The notes under the pieces are model-generated. The model worked only from the letters and a program-made list of their open reading frames with translations. It was not told the origin of the DNA and made no database searches. DNA of 64,000 nucleotides from Pogostemon cablin. Lineage: Eukaryota; Streptophyta; Magnoliopsida; Lamiales; Lamiaceae. The stretch spans positions 29,801,405 to 29,865,404 of the forward strand of contig CM042975.1 in assembly GCA_023678885.1 (NCBI GenBank). The letters are read 5' to 3'. How positions within the stretch are numbered: position 1 is the stretch's first letter; every line of letters starts with the position of its first letter. Made by a program: the position numbers and the translations under genes. Shown here one piece after another: positions 25,869 through 37,829 of the stretch.

Positions 25869-26383
25869 TGAAGTTGGTCTTTTTGTATATCTTCCTATTT
25901 TACAAAAAAAATGGAAAATTAGGTAAATGTTATAGAAACATATGTATAAAAGGAATATTGTAGATTAATCTATAGAAACTTAAGCCTTTATGAGGGGAAA
26001 TGAGAGATATTTTGTTTCACCACATAAAATTATTTGATTCTTTTTTTCCAATAATTGATAAATCAGAACAATCATTTATAGGATTTAATGATTCCTAAAA
26101 GGAGATTTATCTTCTGAATTCCTTTAACAGCAAATTTGGAAGCCGTTTTATTTCATTCATATAACTATCTGGTTTAATTCTTCAATGAACGTCAGGCAGT
26201 TCCGCTTTCTTGATCAGAGAAATGCATTGTTGGAACTGGGTTGGTATATTCATTAGTGCGTAAACCGATTGTATACCACCACTGATAAACACCAGAATAA
26301 GCGATATCTGGATACGTGTTTAATAAATGCAACTCTTCTTATACAATACACTTCAAATTGTATTCTACTCAAAAATAAGGAAA

Positions 26384-26463
26384 GTGCAAATCCTCTTGAA
26401 AGAGAGGGGTGCCCTCGGGAACGCGGACATAGGTGGTATGACTGTCGTCAGCTCGTGCTGTAT
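26384..26463 (+). pseudogene. rrn16: plastid 16S rRNA fragment
   Basis: About 80 bases contain the conserved words cctcttgaaagagagggg, tcgggaacgcggac and ctgtcgtcagctcgtg of plastid 16S rRNA. Relative to the functional gene there are C-to-T and G-to-A changes (acataggt, atgactg) and a 2-3 base deletion in the word before atg. These transitions fit decay by cytosine methylation in the nucleus. Confidence 0.85.
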
Positions 26464-26887
26464 TCCTCCTAAATTGCATTGATTTATCTTAAAAATTTTA
26501 TTTCAATTGAAATTTGGTTATTGGATCCCTCTAAACATTCATGGCTGAATAATTAAAGCGTCCAATTCATAATTGGCAAATTTGTAGATTTAATTTTTAC
26601 TAGATGCACGCAAATGTGACCCTTGTCTATTGGAGTTGGGGAGAAAAAAAAAATTCTCCTCTTGAGCTAAATATTCACAATCAAATTACACCAACATTTA
26701 ATCTCAATAATTGGGAGGAAGAATCGTACATTTGTATTTATGTCAAATTAGTTTGATCCACGTTAGCTTGGTAATTGTAAAAATTTCTACATAAAGACAA
26801 AAATAAAAATAAAAATCTTATATATAACAAAAATATTGTCCTCTCATTTGTATAATTGAAATCTTTCAAATTTTTACCAAAAGAGTA

Positions 26888-28097
26888 TCCCTCCATCTCA
26901 TCCTAATGACTATATATTTTATTTTAGGACGCCCCATCCTAATAGTTATATTTTTCTTTTTGTTATGTGAGTCCCACAAAAAATTAATTATTTCTCTCTC
27001 TTTGGGCCACAAATCACATTAATACAACTACCCACTATACATTAAAATATTATTTCTTTCACCTCAATACAATTAAAATACTATATGGGCGGCACTATTG
27101 CCACCCGAAATTTTACTAAGGGCACCCCATAATTAAAAAAAACTTATAAAATGAAAAGACAACTATAACCTCACACTTAAATTCACTGTAAATCAATACA
27201 TTATACATCAAATTACTCTGCCACCCATGGAACCTGTTACTTACGCAAGAAAAAAAAAAAGAACATAAAAAAAAAGAGATAAAAACTGCTGAGAGTTGAC
27301 AGCAGTGAAAGAAAGAAAGAGATGAAGGGAAGGAGATGAAGTCGAATGGGTGGATCCCATTTCGTACACAGATGAAAAAAATAAGGAGATGAATGGGAAG
27401 GGATCTAGAACCTTTTCCAATAGCACCCAATTAGAAAACATTTTTCTGAATTTAGTGTAATTAACTTTTGTGGCTGGATGTGTTATCGGATTAATTGGAA
27501 TTCCACACCCATTTTTTCTTTCGATTCTTCCCTCCTTCAAATTTTCGCAACTGATAGATACCATAATTTTCAGATCTTTTCAATATCAATTTACAAACTC
27601 AAGAAGATTAAAAAAAAAGCAACATTCATTAAATTGTAGAAAGTGTCGAAGAATGCCGGCACTTAATTTCTCCGCCCTCTCGATTTTCTTGTGGCGGCGG
27701 AAGACCAGTACTGCTTGTATGTGCCCTGGACTTTCTCCTTGGCAATGGAGCCGCCGGAAAGGTGGATGGCGCGCTTGCCCTTCTGCTCGGCGGAGCCCAG
27801 GATACAGACGAACCAGTGGAGGCTGCCGATCGGAAAGAGACTGTGAACGGTATGGAAAGGTTCTGATCGCGGGTGACTGGATGGGTAACGGGTTGGGTGT
27901 GCCACGTAAGAAAATTATTTTGAACATATTAATTTTATTTGGATTTAAGAATAGGGTTATAATTGTCCTCACACTAGTATATTTTTCATTTTCGAGTGCC
28001 CTCAGTAAAACTTCGGGTGTCAATAATCCCGCCCATACTATATTCCTTAATCCTTATGCAAAAATCAAACATAACTATTAGAACGGGACAGATGGAG
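26888..28097. mobile_element. Stowaway-type MITE split by a MULE
   Basis: The left end TCCCTCCATCTCATCC follows TA at 26886-26887, and the right end GGGACAGATGGAG is followed by TA at 28098-28099. Removing the MULE at 27087-28034 and one copy of its duplication leaves a 253-base MITE with Tc1/mariner-type ends. The MITE was present first. Confidence 0.65.
27087..28034. mobile_element. MULE with GC-rich cargo (Pack-MULE-like)
   Basis: 948-base element with terminal inverted repeats of about 90 bases: left GGGCGGCACTATTGCCACCC, right (complement) GGGCGGGATTATTGACACCC, then aagttttact and agggcac on both. The flanking 9-base word ATACTATAT is identical on both sides (27078-27086, 28035-28043). 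The centre (27655-27900) is GC- and CpG-rich and open on the minus strand, encoding among others HLSGGSIAKEKVQGTYKQYW; I do not recognise its source. No transposase is present. The cargo looks like a captured gene piece. Confidence 0.85.
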
Positions 28098-28225
28098 TAT
28101 TTTTTAATATAGGGGACGATTATTTGCACTCCCGAAATAACTAAATGTATCCCATTAATATTTAAATTAAAAAATCCCAATTTAATAAAACATAAATACC
28201 ATTATTAAAAATTATATGATTAGAC

Positions 28226-29077
28226 TAGGGTGGGCGGTATGGTATACCAAAGTTTTTGAGCGTATACCATACCTAAAATATCGGTATTAGAAAAGTCATA
28301 CCTTTATCATACCGAAAGTTTTGGTATACCAAAACTTCGGTATAAGAAAATGGCATACCTTTTGCTTACCCATATTTAAGTACTCTCTCCATCCCATTTC
28401 AATATTTACATATTTAGATTTTTGGCGTCTCATTTCAATCTTTACGTTCCCTTTTTGGTATATGGGACCCACCTAAAACAATTAATATATCATCATTGGA
28501 CCTACATCCAATACTAATACACCTACCCACTTTACATTAAATATTATATTTTTCTATCAACTGTCTATTAAAATACTATACTCATTAATCATCGTGCAAA
28601 AAGTAGACGTAAGCATTGAAACTTTCAAATTTAAAAAAATTAATAAAACATAATAATAAAGGTAAGAGTATAATCTTAGTGAGTGATTGGTGTACCTGAT
28701 AACGATTAAGTTCTAAATTAATTAATAATACACACTCTTATATTAAAATTAAAATTAAAATAATTACAATTATACTCTAAATTTAAAATAATAAACCCTA
28801 TAGTTCTTACACGAATGCTCTCCAAAATTACACTAAATTCAATGATAGGTCAATAATTTTAATATATTAGAATTTCTTTTAAGTATATATATCTTACTAA
28901 AATAATTTACGGTATTTCGGTATATACCAAAATACCGCAGTTTTAAAATTTTGCATACCTTTACCGTACAAAAAATTCAATATGGTATCATACCTTACCA
29001 AAAATTTCGGTAAGTTTAATATTTTTCGATATGGTAAGTGCGGTATACCGAAATTTTGATATTTTTCCCCAGCCCTA
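28226..29077. mobile_element. hAT-type MITE with nested Stowaway remnant
   Basis: Ends are TAGGGTGGGCGGTATGGTA (left) and, complemented, TAGGGCTGGGGAAAAATATC (right). Flanking 8-mers GATTAGAC and GATTAAAC match at seven of eight positions. The interior is full of ggtatacc/ggtat words in both orientations. A Stowaway-like end actctctccatcccatttc begins near 28382; its right end is unclear. Confidence 0.65.
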
Positions 29078-29093
29078 GATTAAACTCCCATTA

Positions 29094-29485
29094 TGTTGGG
29101 TTTATCGGGCCCCTAGAATAGCCAGGTCCACTCTTGGGTTTTATCGGACCCCTAGAATAGTCAGGCCCACTCAATCTAATAATATGATATTGTCTGCGTT
29201 GGGTTGTCCACTGGTCCGCATGATTTTACTACATTGGGCTCACGCCCAAAAGGTTTCATTCTAGGGAGAGTTCATCCCCAATTCGGGTCCCTAGAATAGT
29301 CAGGCCCACTCAATCCAATACCATGATATTGCCAACTTTAGGCTGCCCACTGGCCCGCACGGTTTTACTACATTGGGCTCACGCCCAAAAGGCCTCATGC
29401 TAGGGAGAGTCCATCCCTCATTTATAAACCCATCGCCATCTCCAATTCTAACTGATGTGGGACTTTGGTTAACACTCAACCAACA
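29094..29485 (-). repeat. LTR of the TRIM-like element (first copy)
   Basis: 392 bases with an internal duplication of about 185 bases: the words cctagaatag-tcaggcccactcaat, acattgggctcacgcccaaa and tagggagag each occur twice. Ends with gatgtgggactttggtt and CCAACA. Confidence 0.65.
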
Positions 29486-29608
29486 TTTTCTCCTCAAACA
29501 AAGTCCCGCAGGTAGACCATCCAGTTTGAGGTCCGAACATCCCACCAACTCGGGCCGGTTAAGTTTGGGGCCTAACTCTAATACGAGGCCATTATTGGGT
29601 TTATCGGG

Positions 29609-31547
29609 TGATGCGCGTTTTCTTTGCACGCAAAATTAATCCCCAAGTATTAAGGATATCAATTGCAGCTTAAGCAAGCGACCAAGTGAATATCGAACCC
29701 AAAGGACGGCGTATTATCAATTTAATTATTATCTAAATTAATTAAGACAAATTGGCAATTAAGTTTGAGGTTTCGGATGATTAAATTAATAAACAAGTAA
29801 TTAAAATAACAAATAAAATAAATATCACTCGAAGGATACGAAAGTGGATCAAGTAGGAGAATAGGTAGCTCTAGGATAATCCAGTTTTACTTATTAACTT
29901 CCCTTCCATGTGTCAATGTCCGACTCTGCCTTGTGGAATATGGACGCATCACTAAACCATGCATATCTACTCTATAGACACAAGTAAACATGCGTGTAAC
30001 ACGTGTGAATAACCTCGGAGCAAGAGATATAATTTCACCCCCCTTTTTAGGTACTATCAGTATCAATTATTTCCCCCTAGGATTGGTACTCTAACCCGAT
30101 ATGATCTCCCTTTATAGGTACTATGAAATTATCCTCTTTATCCTACTTATTAACCCGAATTCAATTCAATTAATAAGTATTCATATATGATAGTTTTAAT
30201 GAAGTTTCGGAGTCCCCTCACTTAGAATCATAACATGGAATCCTGCTCAACAGTGAACGCACTCAACCAATAACCATGTTATGTATTCAGACTCTACACA
30301 ATGATTATCGATGCACAAAACAACTATGAGTATGGATTAATAAAGCATAATCATATATAAACTATATCCACAAGTAGTGTTGTACGGAGTATACACATGA
30401 AAGTTTAATTAACTAGATAAAACCTTCACAACCCTAATTCTACCAAAAAGGCTCTAGCCCATGGTGCTATAGGAAACACACATGGGTGTTGGATAGATCT
30501 TACCCGGATGTCCGAAAAATACAAGATAAATTAGAAAACGAATAAACCCTTGATGTGGCATGATCGCGTCCTTCTCGCTCTTGAATCCTCCTCTTGGTTC
30601 TCCTCTTGATTCCACAAACGAATCTTCAAAGTGATGGATGGATGGAGGAAAGAATAATGGTTGGGGGGTGATCCCCCCTTGTGGGGTGTTGTATGTTGTG
30701 GCCTCTCTTCTCCTCTCTTGTATTGTGTTGTGTTCCTCCTTGATTGGACGTCTTTCTTGACTGCATGAGCCTCCTTTTATACTTGTAATCACGTCTCTAG
30801 GGCATGGAATGGGCTTTTCAATTGATCCCACGCATTTTGGCCTTGAAAATACGGATTTGGTAAGTTCCTGAAGCGTGGTTCGACCTCCCAAACAGGTCGA
30901 ACCAACCCCTACAGGTCGAACCAAACATGTCGTAGTCGAACCAGCTATTTTTCCGTTGGGTTCGACCTCGGTTCGACCTGAAGCAGGTCGAATTGATTTG
31001 TGCAGGCTCACCATTTCGCGTATAACTTTCACATCCGACTTTCAAATTAAGTGATTTTTGTGCTCACGCAATCCTCTCTTCCTGGGCTTTCTATCAATAT
31101 AAAGAACTTATAAAAACTCTAAGAATTGAATATGTAACAGGCCATGAAAAGTAGCACTGCAATTCTATTGGCACAGCTCGCGCGGCGTCACCACTTTGCT
31201 CATAACTTCCTCGTTCGGACTTAAATGATGGTGTTCTTTATGCCAAAACGACTCTCTCTTCAGTGGATTTCCAACCATATATCACACCAATAGTTTCGAG
31301 CTTCACAACAATATAAAATAATTACACAAGTTGGACGTGCGTTTATCAACATTCTTGCACAAATTGCACCTTTTCTCAAACTTTGCTCTTTTCATCATTT
31401 TTCCACATAAAACACAACAAAATACCTCAAGTGCACATAATTCTCACATATATCGAATATAAGACATTTGTGCTCATATAAGACTACAATATCAATCAAA
31501 AAGGTGTTAAATTGGATATTAAAACACGCTTATTTTCACTCTCATCA
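29609..31547 (-). repeat. 3' LTR of the Athila-like element
   Basis: 1939 bases. It contains seven GGTTCGACC/GGTCGAACC motifs or one-base variants between 30877 and 30993, and an open minus frame of 192 codons (30454-31032, GTG start). The first 300 bases differ strongly from the partner LTR, the rest is nearly identical. Confidence 0.85.
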
Positions 31548-31565
31548 AACCCCCAAACTTACCAG
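31548..31565 (-). other. polypurine tract of the Athila-like element
   Basis: On the minus strand AAGTTTGGGGGTT directly precedes the 3' LTR, after the words cgggacgagcaactgg that are typical just upstream of Athila/Tat purine tracts. It primes plus-strand DNA synthesis. Confidence 0.75.
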
Positions 31566-33420
31566 TTGCTCGTCCCGAGGCAACAAAATAAAGATAAAGA
31601 GAAATAGTAAGAAAATTAGCGGGGAAACAAGGACTATGACCAATACCCATTCAAAATACAATTGTCCTCAACTTAGGTCATGCAACTCTCATTATATGTA
31701 ATAATCAATTCATAGCATACAAGTTAAGACAATCACCACCAATTCAAATGCTCCATTGACATGTTCTCACGGGAAGTATATATATAATCTCTCACTCAAG
31801 TGTAAAAGATGTACACTTATGGGTTAAGGTGTTTACGCTCAAATTTAATTCAAGTGCATGCGTAACCATAAGCTTGCCAAACATCTCAAACTTTCTACCA
31901 CTAAAATTATGATTCGACAATGGGATCAAAAAGGACTTTTCTTTTGGATGTAATGTTGGCTCTTTGATAAGGGTAGGAAACATATGGATAAAGTGACTCA
32001 ATTAGTAGAGAATTAAAACCGGAGATCTTTTGTACTACAGATTCTTACACTTCAAGGCTATCCAGCTTCATGCTTTTCTAATTTTCTTTTCTCTCATTTC
32101 CTTCAAGCTCAACATACTTTTTCTTGTCTCAAGCACATCTTTTTTCTATCGAGGTACCAGTTTCGGGCACTACCTCACGCATCCTCCATAGGGTACTAGA
32201 TTTAAGCACTACCCTAGGGTTTTTTATTCCATGGAGTACTAGATTTAAGCACTACTCCATGCTTCTCCTTAGATGCATTATCATAATCCATCACTATTAA
32301 TTTCAACACCAATTTCATTCCTTCCCAAATTGTTATCAAGCACCATTAACACACTTTGATAGCATTTAATTCTCCACTAAATATAGGAATTTAAGGCTCA
32401 AATAGGATATCAAAGTGGCTATCTTCGTAGATTGCTAAAGAAATAAGGCTTTTAGGCTCAACGGGGCTAACTACGGATATATAATTATTTGGTAGGGAAT
32501 TATTTGGCTAAGTGACTCATAAATTCAAGGATGGCCTTAGATCATCTCCCATCATCTAACACACATGTAGTTTCAAGTAAGACAAGAGGCAAGTTCTAGA
32601 ATACACACACAAGAACGATACTCACCAGAAAAGAAATATCATGTGATTATGTACATGATCAACGAGGCTCAAAATCTCACATGGGTTTTTAACAAGTAAC
32701 AGAGCACTTTTCATGGTAGGTAATATCCCACAAGTACACATAGAACTTCATATCACAATATAACTCAAGTACACTTCCTTCATCAATTTCAAGAGCATAT
32801 GAATTTCAAAGATAATTTTAACAATATAAGCTCACATGGATCACCACCATAAACTCAATCCTTCCACTCCATGAATTAAAAGCACATATAAAAATTAGAA
32901 AAAGGAAACGAGGGCACCTGATTTTTCTTCAACGTACGCACGAGCTCCTCGAATCAAAGCCTCAATGTAGAACTCGTCTTGCCACTCTTTTACCTTTTTC
33001 TATCATCAAAGCTCAAACAAACTCATCATCACAGGATTCATCAATAATAAAATAGGAGAACTATTCGAAAGACTCAATTGACTATGTAATCGACTCCAGA
33101 CACTAGAAACACCACTGAACACTAGGCAAATTGCAAAGAATCGACACATCAAAACCAATTAAAGTTTCAATATACCGCAAAAAATCAACTCCCCTAGCAA
33201 ACATTACAAAGAAAAGATTATATTCTTGGTGCTTCAATGAGGTAAGTACATCACACCCCCCAAACTTAGTAAAAACGTAAGTTGAAACTAAGTTTGCAAA
33301 GATGTAATTGCCGAATAATAAGCACCTTAAATATAAAAATTTCTTACTCACACGAAAGAAATAAAACAATAAAACGGAAGGGCAAGCCCCCAACAGGCGC
33401 TCATATTTAATGTCGTAGAG
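31566..33420. other. non-coding 3' interior of the Athila-like element
   Basis: About 1.85 kb between the last open frame and the 3' LTR, where a complete element would carry pol or env-like genes. I see no conserved protein motif. The only structured part is the group of three hairpins at 32151-32261. Confidence 0.55.
32151..32261. repeat. three hairpins with a shared 14-nt loop and different stems
   Basis: Hairpin 1 (32151-32176) has stem GAGGTA/TACCTC, hairpin 2 (32189-32216) TAGGGTA/TACCCTA, hairpin 3 (32230-32261) CATGGAGTA/TACTCCATG. Every loop is 14 bases; loops 2 and 3 are the same (CTAGATTTAAGCAC) and loop 1 is CCAGTTTCGGGCAC. Stems end in GTA/TAC at the loop but differ outward while staying complementary. 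Confidence 0.8.
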
Positions 33421-33753
33421 TCACGACGGTAGAGGACGGTCTTCTCGCATCCTCACCTTCAAATACTTTCTTTCCCTCTTCTTGTCTACACTCAACACCT
33501 CACATTTCTTGGTCACAAAAATATGATCATTGAAATTTCCTTCCTCCCATGGCTGTCTAGACTCCTCCTTGTCAACCTTCCACTTAAATTCAGAATCACC
33601 TGTCTTAGAAAAATAAAGATTAAACAAGTTAGAAACCATATCAATGCTCTTGCACGATTGAGTCTCCATGGGCATCTTCATTGCATGATCAAGAGAGAAA
33701 ACCATATCTTCATTATCCATTCGCAGTCTAAGCTTTCCTTCCTTAACATCCAT
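33421..33753 (-). pseudogene. gag-pro linker region of the Athila-like element, part 2
   Basis: Open minus frame starting MDVKEGKLRLRMDNEDMVFSL and followed by a Glu/Lys-rich stretch. The start resembles the segment after the protease in Athila polyproteins (the kind DVKxGKLTLRVGxE), which normally leads into reverse transcriptase. Here the frame stops and no RT follows. Confidence 0.55.
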
Positions 33754-33767
33754 CTTTTTCTCAGCTA

Positions 33768-34220
33768 TTATCCTGTACTTTGCTCATTCTGAACCACTGG
33801 AGTAGCATCAACATCATCGAGAGTGTTCGGAGTAGCAACAGGCAATTTCTGGTGGGGTTCGACCAGGGTTCGACCTGTGGAACAGGTCGAACCAGGCACG
33901 TACTGGTCGAACCTACCTTCTGGACAACGGCTCTCTTTTTGAATTTGAGGTTCGACCTGAGTTCGACCTGTTTGAGAGGTCGAACCAGGTACGTAATGGT
34001 CGAACCTACCTTCTGTATAGTTTATATCCTCCTGTTCGACCTGGGTTCGACCTGCTGGGTAGGTCGAACAACGGGCACCTAGGTCGAACCGACCTACTGT
34101 ACAGTTTCTATCCTTCGGTTCGACCAAGGTTCGACCTATTGGATAGGTCGAACCATGTCCGTCGTGGTCGAACCGTTGCTGCGACAAAACAGAGTACTCC
34201 GAATGAAGAGGTTCGACCAT
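33768..34220 (-). pseudogene. repeat-coded linker of the Athila-like element (broken by copia)
   Basis: The minus frame encodes degenerate copies of a 20-residue word, RFD-x4-GST-x3-GRT-x-VEP. Each copy corresponds to one 58-bp hairpin module. The frame continues after the copia insert at 42283-42510, where it reads RFDQHPEGSTW twice and then upstream ITLRSGTQYEG, a word typical of the Athila gag-protease junction. It was one frame before the insertion. The function of the peptide repeat is unknown. Confidence 0.6.
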
Positions 34221-34225
34221 GGTTC
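33856..34225. repeat. 58-bp hairpin modules 1 to 5 (left part)
   Basis: Modules at 33856-33913, 33949-34006, 34033-34090, 34117-34174, and the first 16 bases of a fifth at 34210-34225. Each has the order M-2-M-9-m-11-m, where M is GGTTCGACC, m is its complement GGTCGAACC, and numbers are spacer lengths. Single-base motif variants occur (AGTTCGACC, TGTTCGACC, GGTCGAACA) but the spacing never changes. Inter-module spacers are 35, 26, 26 and 35 bases. Confidence 0.95.
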
Positions 34226-35423
34226 TGTTGGATTGTATACTAAAAGTCTAGCTTTAGTATGAACAATGTCATAACAATATTTGAAATGAGAATCATTGAT
34301 CAAATGATTGCATCTTATAATTTATTTTATATGCATGATGCAATAGTCCAATTACTTTATACTGTAGATAATATGTTGTGCGACAACACGCGGAAGATCA
34401 TATTATCGGTTTCCTTATAAAGTATAAACTGATGCTCACAACTGAGATAGACGGGGACTCTCTATCGGTATGGTTGTAGTGTGGTTTGGTATTAGCTTGT
34501 CTTGGCTATAGAATCACATTAGTGCACTTGTGTATTGAGCAGGACCGCCTGAGGTCGTTCTTCTTATACTGACTATATAGTAGAACTTGATCTCTGTTAT
34601 TATGGAAGTTCGTGCTCTTAATCCCTATACAATAACCTCGACACGTAGGGCAGTATGTATTTCTTTGATTCATCAATGGGTGAGATTTATAAGTATTAAA
34701 TCAACAAACTCGGTGAGTTGGGAAGTAGTGCTGTATCTATGGTGTGCTGTTGATTGTAGAAGGAATCCATGTCCGTCATAGGTTGATGATGTCCCCTTGA
34801 GGAGCTCATAAGGTTTATCATGTAAATCTTGCAAGTGGATTAATTTCCGGCATGATAATAAGGTTGAGTGGTACTACTCTCGGATGAGATATTAATTAAT
34901 TTGAGTTGTCAGTAACTTAATCAATTAATGGACATTGAATATCTTAAACATGGGGAGACTATCGGGCTTATAATAAGAAGGAGCCCAGAACATAATTTGG
35001 GATTGGATGGGTAGTGCAATAATAATATTTTAGTGGACTATATTATTATTATTGGATTTAATTAAAAGCTTTGGGCTAAGCTTGGTTAATTAAATTCAAT
35101 TGAGGCCCAGCCCAATTTCTCCTCCTGGTCCCTGCAGTAGCCCTTATAAATAAGTTATCTCAGTTCCTGTTAACCCTAAGTCAGTGCCTCATTTGACAGT
35201 TAGAAAGAACAGGAGCAGATTGAGAGAATCCTGCGGATTGTTGCCCACACAACAGCAGGATTCGACTTGGGTCATACAGCAGAATATCGAGAGGTGGTTC
35301 TCTGCAACGATCAACCTCTACACCAACCCAGAAGTACGGTAAACGTTTATTATTGCTTCCGCTGTTATCGTTTGCCTTGTTTCCTAACGATCACGTTTGA
35401 ACCACACGATCCAATTGCCAACA
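34226..35423 (+). repeat. 5' LTR of the copia element
   Basis: 1198 bases, TGTTGGATTG to TTGCCAACA. Includes several gggcc/ggcccagccc words and a likely promoter near ccttataaataag (35133-35148). Confidence 0.93.
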
Positions 35424-35440
35424 ATTGGTATCAGTTGGTT
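35424..35440 (+). other. primer-binding site of the copia element
   Basis: ATTGGTATCAGTTGG directly after the LTR resembles the initiator Met-tRNA complement TGGTATCAGAGC, with changes at the end. Confidence 0.75.
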
Positions 35441-35649
35441 TCGTGGTGAAATGTGAGATATTAGGTAGGGTTTGTGCTTTTCTTGTGTTTAATTGTCGAT
35501 TACAAAGCCTGTTTATTTGGAATTGTATATGTGTGGATTATCATAATTCCTTTGTGCTTTGTCGATGTTTTTGGCGTGAAATTATCATGTTTATACACGC
35601 TATACCACACGGCCTTGTTGATGGCGTCGGCCTGGAAATGTATTACATG

Positions 35650-36440
35650 TGATTGCCCAAAAGAATCCAAAAAGAAAGCCTATGAGCGATAATCACATGT
35701 CGCTGGATAGAACGAAGAACGTACGAACAAGTACGAATGGATCGTGGGAGAAAGAAAGAAGGATGCGCTGGTTCAAGGCATCACTTCTCCAGGCAGCAGC
35801 CGGCGGAGGGATGGCGGGTTCCGACGAAGAGTAGAGGCTATTCAGGAGGGTGCAACAGCACTGAGAGTGGTTCTCGGTTGCCATGGCTATTGCTGCCGCC
35901 ATCGAGCGACCACCGTGGCTGTGAACGACAAACAGTGACACGGCGTGATGCCTCCAGGTGATCTGGATGGCGACGAAGCATGGCGAATCAGTAGCAGACG
36001 GCCGCGCGCATTCAGCCTCCAACGATTTTGATGGCGACTGGATACGACTGCATCGCTTGCAGTCAGCGTTTTGACATCGATGGCGACTCAGCGGTGAGTT
36101 CCGAGCGAGTCCTCCATGGGTTCCGAAGAGTCGTCGGCAGGTTCCAGATTGTTGATCGCTGCTGGAAGGTCTGAACTTGGAGCGGCTCTCAGTTCATGTA
36201 AAAATCGGGCGTGTCGTCGGGCTTCAGCAGCAACAGGTTGTTGCCGGCGACGCGTGTTAGACTGGCGGCTCATTTACGGAAGGCAGCAGCGCAACTCCGG
36301 CCACCGAAAGGCAGAGGCAGTTTCTTTGAAGGCACGGTAGGCAGTTGGACGCGGATGGTTGGCTGACGGCATGGCCGCCGGCTGCAGCGCGCTGGTGGCT
36401 GTCGGTGTTTTCTCCGTGTGAGATGACTGCGCCAGGCAAG
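35650..36440. other. GC-rich segment inside the copia element
   Basis: About 790 bases with many CpG and words such as ggcggcag, cgtcggg and gccgccat, in sharp contrast to the surrounding element. Several frames are open on both strands (up to 109 codons on minus at 35693-36022) but none has a protein motif I recognise. It lies where the untranslated leader before gag should be. It may be captured host DNA or an element-specific leader. Confidence 0.5.
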
Positions 36441-36459
36441 AAATAGGGCAGCAGGGGAT

Positions 36460-37480
36460 ATTGGCTTGGGCTATTTTGCTGTTGGGCCTTTTAATCTATT
36501 GGGCCTTTAATATTTTAAGGACTGTTGGCCCAGATTATTCTTGTGGGGCTGCCTAATGGGCTCAATTTTAATTTGGTTATGGGCTGTTGGGCCCATATTT
36601 AATTAAAATGCTAATGGGCTGTGGATTCAAGGTTGCTCATTTATTTAATTTGGTCTTGGGTTGTTGGGCCCAATTTTAATTAAATGGTTATGGCCTGCTG
36701 GGCCAATCCTGGTTTTAATTAATTGTGGGATAAATGTTGGGCCTGATTTTAAAATGGGCTGGATTTTTCATGCAAAACATAGGCAGGATAAATGAGCTTA
36801 ATTATTTTATTAATGGGCTGCTCATTTTATGCTATTGATGCTTGGGTCAGCGGGGCCCATTTAATTGATCCAACATTTTATGCAATTAATTATGATATAT
36901 AATTGATTTAATTGTTTTTCTTGACAATTAATTGTTATATATGTGGTATGTTTTATGTGATTTATTTACTTAAATTGCTGTTAGTAAAACCATGCTGAGA
37001 TGTATATTTTATTTCAAAATATTATATGCATGTTAAAAATCCTCGGTATTAAATAACTAAGTGGGAGAGGGGATTGGTAATAAATTCCCGCGGCCTCCAT
37101 TATTAGTTTGTTAGCAATGTGAATAGACTTGCGCGTCGGCATTAGAGCCTTCCTCCCCATCGGATGAGTTTATTCATGGATTGCTGGAACAGACTTCATT
37201 AAATAATTACGTTTGTAATGTGATGCATATGAACTTGCGCGTTGGCTATAGTGCCTTCCTCCCTATCGGATGAGTTTATATGCGGTTCACTGGTACAAAC
37301 TTGTAATTGATGACTGTAGGAAGTTATCCGAGCGCGTGTGTACTTCTCCATCTGTAAGGCACACAAGCTTGGGCCGCGGACTTGGGGTCAAATAATGGTG
37401 TACACTTAGATGTAAATAATAAGTATCCTCCCCATCGGAGTCACTGCTTTTATTTGCATGGCTAAAGAGGAACCGACTAT
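36460..37480 (+). other. copia leader with GGGCC words and a local duplication
   Basis: 36470-36860 has over a dozen ttgggcc/gggccca words. After it comes taactaagtgggagagg (about 37047) and two copies of a block with acttgcgcgt, gccttcctccc and atcggatgagttta (37127-37192 and 37231-37303). I see no frame. Confidence 0.5.
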
Positions 37481-37829
37481 TAATTATTTTGTCATAAAGT
37501 TAGGTTGACAAATGAAATTAATGGGTAAAACCTTCTCTTGTAAATGTTCGGGTTTGTAAACGTCCACACTATCGTGGCTTGCAGACTCACGGTGCTTGAG
37601 ATGTCGGTGAATTTTATTTTATATTGTTTTGAGGGAATCAATATAAAAGAATAAAATTCAAAGTTTTGATCGGTAAATTTATTTGTGATTCTCTGAATTT
37701 CGAATGGTTTCATCTCACTAATTGTTAACTAAAAGACATTATATTTACTTGTCCAAATTAAATGATTAGAAAAGAATCTTGGTTTTGAAAATTACTGCTT
37801 AAGAAAATACATGTGTATTCTCACAAAGG

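Noticed and set aside
27470..28081. 203-codon plus frame as a gene
   Set aside because: It spans the MULE cargo and both flanks, begins in the element's inverted-repeat part and has no domain.
30818..31045. 75-codon minus frame in the LTR
   Set aside because: Shadow of the longer LTR frame and of the GGTTCGACC cluster; the equivalent in the other LTR differs only by LTR divergence.
33856..34174. RNA polymerase III B boxes or tRNA remnants
   Set aside because: GGTTCGACC resembles the T-loop GGTTCGANTCC but lacks the following CC at the right place, and no A box or cloverleaf is present.
34587..34781. 64-codon frame in the copia LTR
   Set aside because: Present identically in the second LTR at 41446-41640 because the LTRs are copies; no start context or homology.
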